From contig OX419761.1 of assembly GCA_948567375.1 (NCBI GenBank), positions 55,182,501-55,246,500 on the forward strand: a stretch of DNA of 64,000 nucleotides. Reading direction: 5' to 3'. Of this stretch, positions 55,771-64,000 are shown piece after piece (within the stretch, counting starts at the first letter, position 1; each line of letters starts with the position of its first letter). Under the pieces are notes generated by a model, which worked only from the letters and a program-made list of their open reading frames with translations, ran no database searches and was not told where the DNA came from. This DNA is from Lunularia cruciata. Its lineage: Eukaryota > Streptophyta > Marchantiopsida > Lunulariales > Lunulariaceae. A program made the translations under genes and the position numbers.

Positions 55771-58700
55771 CCAATGTCATTAGAGAAGTAATCTACACGT
55801 AGTATTGGTGCCATTTGGTGTGAATTTTTCATGTTAGTGAACTCAAGGGTTTATGTTATGGTAAAATTGGTAGTTTTTTTGTGTTCCTATAAGCTCAAGG
55901 ATTTTCTCTTGTGTTAAGAGAAGGAGGAAATTGAGTGGTGGATTTTCTTTAATGTCACATAAGCTCGGGGTTTATTTGCATATCACTTAATCAGTTTGTT
56001 TATGATATTGGGGTCTCAAGAGTATTTTAGTCAGCGGCAGTAGCAGAGGGTTTTGAGAATTTAGCAAAAGCAACCAAGATTTTGGAAAAAGGAAGCGTAG
56101 GGTTTTGAAAGAGATAGGAAGTGAAATTCCTGGAGGAAGGAGATGTTTTGGGAGATCAGAGGGTTTTCAGAGGAGTTTTAGGTGACTGAGGAAGAAATGT
56201 GTCTTGGGGAGAAGACAGGGAAAGGACTTTGAGGAAGAGACAAGAGTTTTTGGAGGAATTAAAGAGATAGGAAAGGACAGTAATCGAGGAGTGTGGATGG
56301 GACAATGAAAGGAGGAAGAGAAGTATCGAAAGGGTTTTTGAGAAGAAGGGAAGAAAATCACAAGGACAAAAAAGTGATAAGGGGGAAATCAAACAAAAGT
56401 AGAGTGTTTTTTTGAGTGATCTTTTGTAGAGAGTTCAGGAAATGAGAAAAGCAAAATCAAAGGAAATCGAAGCCAAGAGAGAAGGAAAGAGGAGAAATGT
56501 TTGCAGGAGATAGACAATGAGGGAGGTTTTGGGGAGAACGGAGAGAGATGAAAGAAGAGAAGCAATATCTGGGAGAGAAATCAAGGTAGTGGAGTGGGAA
56601 TGTTGAGTAATTTGGAAGGATCAATGTTGGGAGTGGCTTTTGTTGCCCAGAAGGAAGGGGAGTAGATTTGGCATATGTGGAGGAGATGTGTGCAATGTGA
56701 TCTCTAGAAATTGCAATTGTTCTTTGTCTCGTGTAAGGAGGACTGGTGTTCTGCTTGAGACAGTAGGCATCAGCTGTGACCAGAGAGATGAAGACGTCTT
56801 GACTTTCACACGTCATTGGTGTTGTGAAGGATTGCGAGTGTGAAGTGTTAGGAGATCAAAGTGGCCCGAATGATTTGAAGAAGCAATCACAATGCGATTC
56901 TAATGAGGATCTTTGTGCTAGAGTGGATTCCAAGATTTGGTGAAGAACAAAGTTTGAGTGATCTTGTCTTTGGCTTATTGGCCTAGTCAGAGGTTTCAAG
57001 GATTTTTCTGACACTTTAAGGAAGACAAGGAGCAAGATATCGTAAGGTTGCAGTGGACAAATGGATAGAGCCGGATTTTTCAGGAAACTCAGATGAGCTA
57101 GCAAGAGCTTAGTAGGAGACAATGGGAATTTTGGGACAAATACTTTTATAGATTACTTCAATTGGGAAGAATCTTAGGGCCGTGGCTTTGTTCAAAAACA
57201 AATCTTATTCCAAATCTGCCATTGAGGGGGTGAACTTGAGTTGACATTTTAAGGTCTCGGTGCCTTACTTTGGTCTTTTTTCTGATTGCTTGGTTATAAC
57301 TCTTTTTTCAAGGTTCTTCTACAACAAGCTTCTGCTGACGACTGAATTCAGTGATACATCAAGACCTTCCTTGCATTTCTATCACTCAAATCATTACGCC
57401 AATGCAAATTCATGTGGTAAAGATTGACAAAGGTTTGGCAGGAAGTTTCGAGAGGCAGTATGGAGAATCAAAGGAGAGTTGGTTGACAAGGACGAAGACC
57501 CAAGGATTGGGCGAGTGTGGAAGGAAAGGGGAGAATTACCGAGAGGACTTTGGGGAACTAGAGGATGATCAGGAAGAAAAGAAGGGAAGAGGATAAGGAG
57601 GAAATAAAATGGCTGGATTGGTTGACATAGAGGTATTGAAAGGGTTTGGATTTGGAGGGACAGAACATTGATAGGAGTTGGAATGAAGGGGAAAAACAAA
57701 GGGATGTGTATGGTACCGCCCTTGTTGCTGGCTCGTTCCTTCCCCTCCATGGTCAGTAACCTTCCTTGCCTCTATGTCCTGCATTCTCCTACTTCCTCCT
57801 GGAGGAGAACAAAGGAAATCCTAAGAGGAGTATTCTTGAGGTTGGGGTCTTGATTTTGGTGTTGGGCATAGTTACTAAGGGAAGGAGTTGAGACAGGAAT
57901 TTTGATTTAGGAAACAGGACAAGCAAGGTGGAACATACATGGCACATGGCATTTTGTACCAGGAGAATTGGTGGAGTCTGACGAGGAGAAGTATGGATGC
58001 GAAGGAGGCTGATTGCTGTGGGGAAAAGAAGAAGTGAATGGCTACTCCTGCTGGATTCCTTCTAGTGATAGCTTCTGTCCAATTTTCTTCACCAGCTTGC
58101 ATGTGATGTAAAGCACCCAATGTGGCTCCAAGAAAACTGATAATTCAGGAGATTTCTTTTTCAACTTAGTTGTGCCGCCACACGACATTGAAAATAGAAA
58201 GCTGAACTGCAAATTCTCAAGCTGTTGTGAGATAGAGAATCCATAGCAATCATTAGGGCACACCTTACAAACTTGAAGGTGAAGCAGATTATAGACTCAA
58301 GTGTGATGTATTGAAATGGGACCATTGTCAGCTCACAAATTGATTTACATCATGCGGAGAGAGATTCCTTGAACCAGAGAAGTCATGTTCAGCTCAAGAT
58401 AATACAAGGACTGGATATAGAAGCTCAATACAAGAGTCTTCAGGAGCTTCTACAAGGCATAGAGACCTGTGGCAAGAGCAGTGCAGAGCGTTTGAGAAGA
58501 TCTAACATACCGGGTCAATGACCCATCATTGATGTCATGGGCCTTCCAAAGCTTTGGGAGAGTATACTATAGGCTTCAAAGGAATAAAGGTCTGTGGAGG
58601 AGCTGATGAATGGACAGGAAGGGTCTCGGGGAATAAGGGAACAGGTTGAGAGAGAAGAGTCAGATTTGACATGACGTGCATTAGGGGCAGAATATCGAAG

Positions 58701-59357
58701 AGAAAGGAGAATCCCAAGGAAGGACCTACTGGACAATGGAGACTTGGAAGGAACGACAATTGGAGATGCTGCAGAATAGAGAGATGACAAGTTGTAAGGA
58801 ATAGGAAATAGGACCTGTTTGATTCCTTTTCTTTCTTCATGTGCTTGGCTAGTCAGTGTGCTTTGGTTTGGTCACTATTTAGTTAGGAGTCGTGTGACAT
58901 TGCTCAAAGGGTTATAAACTGTGAGACTTGGAATTGAGATGGAAATGAGATTCTTGGTGATTGAGTGTGTGTGTATTTGATGCGCAAACAGCGTTAGAGA
59001 AAGAATATGAAAAAAAATTGTTTTATTTTATTTTATTTTTAAACTCAGTCCAGCTTATGTAGATAGGTCAGCACATTGAACTAATTGCCCGAAATTGTGT
59101 TCGGTTGCATAACTTGTGGACAATTCCACAAAACCCCACCAGATCATTCTCTCTGGGAGATCAGTCCAAACCTGGACTGCAAAAACCCACCAAACCCAGA
59201 ACATACTAAAGCTGAGGATAATAGACCAAACAAGAGGTCAAGAATAATGAGTTGCTACTAATAATAGATGGTACGAGAAGGACAAAACACTCCAAAACCC
59301 TAAGCACAGGCAGCAAAGTGCCCAGCGCAATCTCGAGACCATACAATCCCTGCAACA
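55771..59357 (+). mobile_element. Element C copy 2 (about 3.59 kb), non-coding
   Basis: It interrupts the A5 RT between the codons for LLGHQ (right) and MSSQG (left), which fixes both ends. Left flank CCAAT (55771-55775) and right flank CTGAT (59358-59362) could be a diverged 5-bp duplication. Contents: AT-rich start (TGTCATTAGAGAAG), purine-rich imperfect repeats at about 56040-57650, mixed sequence to 58990, a short TTTTA tract (59019-59040), and a tail matching 6627-6685. TG...CA termini suggest a solo LTR, but this is unproven. No gene is supported. Confidence 0.65.
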
Positions 59358-60339
59358 CTGATGCCCCAGAAGAATTCCCTCCTTCATTGTGAAGAAGCAT
59401 TTTTTTGAGTGTAATGACAAACCGGCAAAACGACACCTTTCAAAAGTTTGGCAAAAGTTTGGCAAATGTACATCTCTTCGCCCAAACACACAAAAATCAT
59501 CAATGAAAACTTCCACAAATTTGCACAAGAAATCCTTGAAGATTGAATTCATCATCCGCTAGAAAGTAGCGGGAGCATTACACAACCCAGAGGGCATTTG
59601 ATTGTAAGCAAAAGTGCCCCAATTGGTTGTGAATGTGGTCTTATCCTTGTTCTCTTCTCGGATGAACACTTGATTGTATCCTGAAAATCCATTGAGAAAA
59701 CATAACAAGGGTGACCAACTACTTGGTCCAAAATTGTATTAGTAAAAGGCAAGGGATGATGATCCTTCCTTGTGACTGCATTCAACTTGCGGAAATCTTG
59801 GCACACTCGGATCTTCCCTATTTTCTTCTTTGGGACAATGACAATGGGGGAGACCCACTCACTGCTTAAGATAAGAAAGATTATTCCGGCTCCTAAGTAC
59901 TTGTCAATTTTGTCTTTCACCAAGAAGGAGTACTTTGGGTTTAGACGGTATTGTTTCTGCCAAACCGGAACTGCACCTTCAACCAGATCAATCCGGTGTT
60001 CTCAAAATTCTTGTGGAATACCCGGCATTTGATCAATAGACCAGGAAAATACATCTTGGAATTCTATAAATAGGGCATTATATCCTGCCAACTCCTCCAA
60101 AGTGACTATCTTTGAAATTTTCAAAATTTTCCCTTCAATCAAGACAACATCTTGACAGTCATCGGGGTTGATGAATCCTTCAATGTGGCTTACTTGGCTT
60201 AATCCAAGGCAAGTTGTGATCAAACCTCCTTCCTCCAAGTCAGGTTCCCCAAGGTGAGGTCATATGGATCTTTGTCTTTGACATCCACCTCGTAGCATTC
60301 CAAGTAATTGACTTGAACTTTGTCCTCAAGAAGTAATTA
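59358..60339 (-). pseudogene. pol: A5 pol, 5' part: protease-RT linker and RT
   Basis: Minus strand. 60002-60238 is the linker after protease (NPDDCQDVVLIEGKILKISK, FIEFQDVFSWSIDQMPG). 59552-59923 is the RT fingers (KIGKIRVCQDFRKLNAVTRK) with a frameshift near 59690. 59380-59555 is the RT palm (FIDDFCVFGRRDVH, LHSKKCFFTMKEGILLGHQ). Q in FIEFQDVF is a stop (TAG) in A1. The frame ends abruptly at about 60339 in the acidic linker, where it is fused to LTR sequence. Confidence 0.86.
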
Positions 60340-61609
60340 TCATTGGCTCGCAGATGTGTCGTGTATTGTTGCTCTTCTTCATCTGCTTCTCATCTCAAAT
60401 CAAGATGGAAATGCAACACCATGCAATGCCTCTCCTTTGCTATCAGTAAGTTCAACCCGAAGTAGAACTGTGTTGCAAATGGTGCAAAATAATGTGGAGG
60501 CAAACGTGTCCTCCAATTGACCACCATCTACCTTGTTTGTTGGTAAAAACACTTTGCCAAGTTCACCTTCACTCCTGCAAACATCTGGCAGAAAATGACC
60601 GCCTGTTGCATGTTCACGTAAGTTGTTTGTTCTAGTTTGAACATGGCCATTATTGTCCCACGATACTTTGTTTAATCGGGTCCTGATAGGACTCCGCCTT
60701 GTGACCATTTGTTGTGTGTGGAGCAAATAACATATTTTGTATGTCTGTTGTCTCTTTTGCAGCATCACACTTCCGATAGAAGGTTATCCCTGTTGGTTCT
60801 CTTGCTTCCTTCCCCAACACTAACCTCCAATCCAACTCAATCCATCAAGCCGGATTTCCTCTCTTCCTCTCGACTTTGAGGCCTTCCTTGCAATAATTGG
60901 CAGCTATCTCTGCCATGACTCTTGGGAAACTGAAATTCTAGTTCCATGCTAAGAAAGTAATACAAAGTCTATTCAAGACTTCAATCCTTGCTACAAAGTC
61001 CAACCTACAAATTGCAAAACTTCACATTGCCAGAGCGTTCATGACTTTCTTTGCCATGATCTGCTCTCTTGTTCTTTGGCATTGGAAGACTATTCCTTCT
61101 CCTAGACAAGACACTCTAACCGTTTTTGGATTTTGAAAAATTTCACTCTCAATTGGCTTCTTGACACGCATTACTGTAGGATGATTACTCTAAGGGATAC
61201 AAAATCTACTTGACATATTCAACTTGCCCCTACGCAATCACAATTTTATATTAACCCAAATTGCAGTCATTCTTTAGTTGATTTCAAAATCGACTTCCCC
61301 TTCTTTTATGTGTTGTTGTCCTATCATTGGCAAGACATGCTTCTTTTGCCTCTATTGTTTCTTGAAGTTTTCTTTCTTGCCACGTACCAAGGTTGTTAGA
61401 TGGTCTTCCTATTGGCCTTTGATTCCTGATCCAAAGACAATGCTCTTTGGACTTCTTTCTTTGTACTCCTCTCTTGAGTACCTCCATCATTGGATCCAAG
61501 GTTGACTTCTTTGACAAAGATCCATTCCTTCTTTCATAATTCAGCTTTCTTGCTTACTTCTTCTCCAAATGCTAATACACAAAAGAAACAAAAAAATGTG
61601 TGCACCACA
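60340..61609 (-). pseudogene. A5 5' LTR remnant with N-terminal half of the LTR-borne ORF
   Basis: On the minus strand the LTR starts TGTGGTGCACACATT (61609). A TATAAAAT box is near 61240-61250. The LTR ORF follows, with many frameshifts. Recognisable: WIELDWRLVLGKEAREPTGI, YRKCDAAKETTDIQNMLFAP, NGHKAESYQDPIKQSIVG. It is cut at about 60340 in the stretch corresponding to HLRANDEYF and joined to pol. This is the 5' third of an A-prime LTR. Confidence 0.78.
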
Positions 61610-62069
61610 AAATTGTTTAACACTTGAGGAGGAGAGGCCTCAAGAGGGAAGCCTGGCCTCAAAAGGAGAATGGCTTGACCTCAAAATTTTAAAGGTTGAG
61701 ACACGCACAAGTAAGAAGAAGCATGATACCAAAGAACTGAGTACGACCTTGTTGTCTTCACAAAAGGGAAAGAAGTTTCAACCAAAGTTAATCCTTTCTA
61801 CTAAGGAGGAAAAGATCATTGTAAAAGCTAAAGCTAAAGCCTTGCAGAAAGAACTTAAGGAAGCGGTACTCAGGACCCGAGAACTGAGTTTGGAGGAGGA
61901 GACAAAGACAAAGCCTCCAATTTTTCCAGCGGACATCCTACCCAAAGTAAGGGATCAGATCCAAACCAAGGTAGGCCAACCCGAGGAACCTTGGTTCAAG
62001 ACCACTAGTACCACTATCACCATCATCAAGCATCTCAAAGTCAAATTTGAACATAGAGAGACTTTGAAC
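61610..62069 (+). pseudogene. Element A6: gag-protease linker fragment
   Basis: A plus-strand family A fragment matching A1 at about 19325-19790: CLTLEEERPQEGS, ILKVETRTSKKKHDTKELST, KAKALQKELKEAVLRTRELS, KPPIFPADILPKV. This Lys/Glu-rich linker lies between the gag knuckles and protease. It is cut by A5 on the left and by the element B LTR on the right. The 179-codon open frame starts inside A5 LTR sequence, so its first 15 codons are not original. Confidence 0.85.
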
Positions 62070-62760
62070 TATGAGCAGGCCTGTCTCTTACTCATGATGA
62101 ACCTCTGATGGCTTTTATGGTAGCGCATCATGGACTAAGAAGGCAAGGAACCCCAACTCCATCATAATCCTTGAAGGCAAACACTCCAAGACTCAAGTCA
62201 TTGCTCACTACAGAACTCAATGAGAGAGAGATAGTTGTAAATGAAAGGATGATGAGTTCATCCTCACCTCTTGTTTATATACTTGTGAAATAGTTATGCA
62301 CCAAAGGTATTTATTACTGTAGTAACTCAAGTTACCAGACTAAAAGTCAAGTAAAGTCAAAAAGTATAAAGGAATATCCATTCACATGGGCATATTCTAC
62401 TAGCTTGTGATCTTATCTTGGTCCAACCACTAAGTCAAGGATTCCTTCACATGGGCTATCCTCAAACTAGAGAAGAATCCAAAACAAAAAGGCTTGCGGG
62501 CCAAAGAGTTCTCAACTCTTTCCTCAAAGCCAAACACCTAGGAATAATACCAAGTCAACACACTAGAATCCAAAATAGTGGTGCTCATCTTTTCCACCTC
62601 CTCTAAAGTAAGGTCCCCTCTATCTTAGCTATGACTAACTATGGTTAATCAAGACTAATGTAGAACTATTCTTTATCTCTATATAAATAATATCTCTCAA
62701 ATACTTGTAATACCAAGCTAAATATCACAATACCACACACATGCACAAATAGGTGTTACA
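62070..62760 (-). mobile_element. Family B 3' LTR (691 bp)
   Basis: On the minus strand it starts TGTAACACCTATTTG (62760) and ends CCTGCTCATA (62070). It follows element B integrase sequence, so it is the 3' LTR. The possible target base run on its left is TGAAC (62065-62069); the 5' end of the element is outside the window. Confidence 0.9.
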
Positions 62761-62811
62761 TTTACTCCCGGACTAAGTTTTCACTTTGTTTTCAAAGTGA
62801 AGGTCTCTCTA

Positions 62812-63910
62812 CCTTCTATGATACATCATCAACTTATCATGGTTAATCCTATCAAAGAGTCTTCCTCCCAACTCCTTGAGATTAGAGGTGTAATTGCCCC
62901 ACACCTTCTCCACTATGAAAGGTCCAAAGTACTTAGGCAAAAATTTCTTTTTCACTCTCTTGAATCAAATTGAATCAAACAACATTACCCAATCACCTTC
63001 TTTGAAAGGCTCCACCTTCTTCTTGCCTTGCCTCTTGTCATAGCTCTCCTTTTGCTTCCTTTGGGCTTGCTCCACTTGAACCATAGCAATTGCTCTTGCC
63101 TCTTCCAACTCCATGAGTTGATCTTTCCTTGACTACTCTGCATCACCCCCTTGTGCTTTCTTCAATCTCCTGTGAATGCTTTGGAAGGTAGGAAGATCAA
63201 AGGGAATAGGTAAGGTAGACTCAATACCATATACCAATTGAAATGGAGAATATCTGGTAGAGGACTTCATGGTTGTCCTATACTCCCACAAAACTGCATG
63301 AATCCTCTTGTCCCAATGATGTTTAGCCCCCTCCATTTCTGCATTTTTGGCCAACATCATGCACAAGGTCTCATTGGTTCTCTCTGCCAAGCCATTGGAA
63401 TTTGGCTTATAGGATATAGTTACTCTATGTGTGATAGAGAAATTTTGTGGCATGGCTGTAGTAATGCTTCCTATAAACTCTCCTCCTCTATCAGAAACCA
63501 ACTCCAAAGTGCATCCAAATCTAGTGATAATGCGTTCATAAAGAAATCTTCTAACTTTATCTTCATTCTTGTTTCTCAATGGTCTAGCCTCAACCCACTT
63601 GGTAAGGTAATCAGTAACTACCACAATGTACCAATTGTTCCTCAGGGTTCTATTGAGAGGCCCTACAAAATTGATTCCCCACTTCTCAAAAGGTACTAGC
63701 AATAGAATTGATCTAAGTGGTGGAGTGGATGTTGACTTTCTAGCAAAAGTTTGACAAACATGACAATTTTTGCAATAATCAAGACAATCCTTGAAAATCC
63801 CTCTCCAATGGTAACCTACATCTAGAATCTTGAAAGCAGTCACCTTTCCTACAAAGTGTCCTCCCCACACTAAACCTTCATGAAACTCCTTTATAAGTAG
63901 GATAGACTCT
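62812..63910 (-). pseudogene. Element B integrase
   Basis: Minus strand. The HHCC finger (EFHEGLVWGGHF...CKNCHVCQ) begins at 63910. The core has VVVTDYLTKWVEARPL (first Asp), SDRGGEF (second Asp) and NGLAERTNETL (Glu); all three acidic residues are intact. It is open to 63133, where a TAG interrupts QGGDAE, and then continues as RKQKESYDKRQGKKKVEPFK, KYFGPFIVEKVWGNYT and DKLMMYHRR to about 62812. This is a gypsy-type integrase without a chromodomain, the best preserved integrase in the window. Upstream parts are cut by the LTR at 63911. The open frame from 63984 into this gene is a chance fusion with LTR sequence. Confidence 0.88.
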
Positions 63911-64000
63911 TGTGACAACCCGACAAATATCACTTTTGCGGTAATTGGGTAAGTAAAGTTTGTTCTTGCAAAGATACTGGTCAAAATTGGTCAAATACAA
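63911..64000 (-). mobile_element. Family A LTR, 3' terminal 90 bp, cut by window edge
   Basis: On the minus strand the LTR ends TTTGTCGGGTTGTCACA at 63911. It is inserted in the element B integrase; the rest lies beyond the window. This mirrors the situation at 1-1295, where another family A LTR also sits in the integrase of a B element. Confidence 0.88.

Larger units (their letters stand above)
49487..61609 (-). mobile_element. Element A5 (subfamily A-prime), 5'-deleted, with two insertions
   Basis: Minus strand. The 5' LTR remnant is 60340-61609. It joins directly to pol at about 60339, so the rest of the LTR, PBS, gag and most of protease are deleted. Pol is 53873-60339, split by element C copy 2 (55771-59357). 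The polypurine tract is 53862-53872. The 3' LTR is 49487-53859 and contains a solo B LTR. Both LTRs are of the A-prime type. The 3' end of the 3' LTR lacks about 29 bp at the junction with element D. A5 was inserted into the plus-strand gag-pol of A6 (61610 onward). Confidence 0.82.

Noticed and set aside
56156-57784. Several Pro/Leu/Ser-rich minus-strand frames in element C copy 2
   Set aside because: They are by-products of the purine-rich plus strand and are not shared with copy 1.

Overview
The window is a gene-free block of nested, decayed LTR retrotransposons. It most likely comes from a plant with a very large genome. A conifer or other gymnosperm is my guess, because the Ty3/gypsy copies are old and full of transition mutations, but the sequence does not prove the taxon. 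I see no host gene, tRNA, rRNA or CRISPR array. Almost every base belongs to one of four families.

Family A is a Ty3/gypsy element with very long LTRs (about 3.78 kb, TGTGG...GTCACA). It has a tRNA-Asp-type primer binding site, one gag-pol reading frame whose stop codon abuts the polypurine tract, and RT/integrase resembling the Tat/Athila side of the non-chromodomain gypsy tree. At least 13 LTR copies of two subfamilies (A and A-prime) are present. Each long LTR carries its own roughly 850-codon reading frame: a conserved globular part, an acidic linker and a long coiled coil. A TATA box lies 27 nt before its ATG, and a second TATA-like site follows its stop codon. This LTR-borne gene is the most interesting object in the window. 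Family B is a gypsy element with about 692-bp LTRs (TGTAACACCC...CTCACA/CTCATA). Family C is non-coding and purine-rich, with about 133-bp tandem repeats and a TTTTA microsatellite. Family D is another gypsy-like element (minus strand) associated with 98-bp TG...CA direct repeats.

Layout. 1-1295: an A LTR (minus) inside element B (1296-2297, plus). 2298-6685: element C copy 1, interrupted by a solo A LTR (3001-4901). 6686-11499: 3' end of element A3 (plus), interrupted by a solo A LTR (minus, 7690-11468). The next A LTR (plus) is split into 11500-12949 and 31401-33707 by element A2 (minus, 12950-31400). A2 is itself split by A1 (13544-26562), the only complete element, with a perfect AACTC target duplication. 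33708-34763: leader, LTR and gag fragments of A. 34764-49486: element D, interrupted by a solo A LTR (35060-42123) that contains a solo A-prime LTR (37266-40474). 49487-61609: element A5 (minus, A-prime), carrying a solo B LTR (51347-52038) and element C copy 2 (55771-59357). 61610-62069: gag-pol fragment A6. 62070-63910: element B (minus). 63911-64000: the end of another A LTR.

Nothing here is expected to encode a functional protein today: every long frame has stops or frameshifts. Comparing copies still allows the ancestral genes to be read, and shows that some disabling changes are shared between copies.
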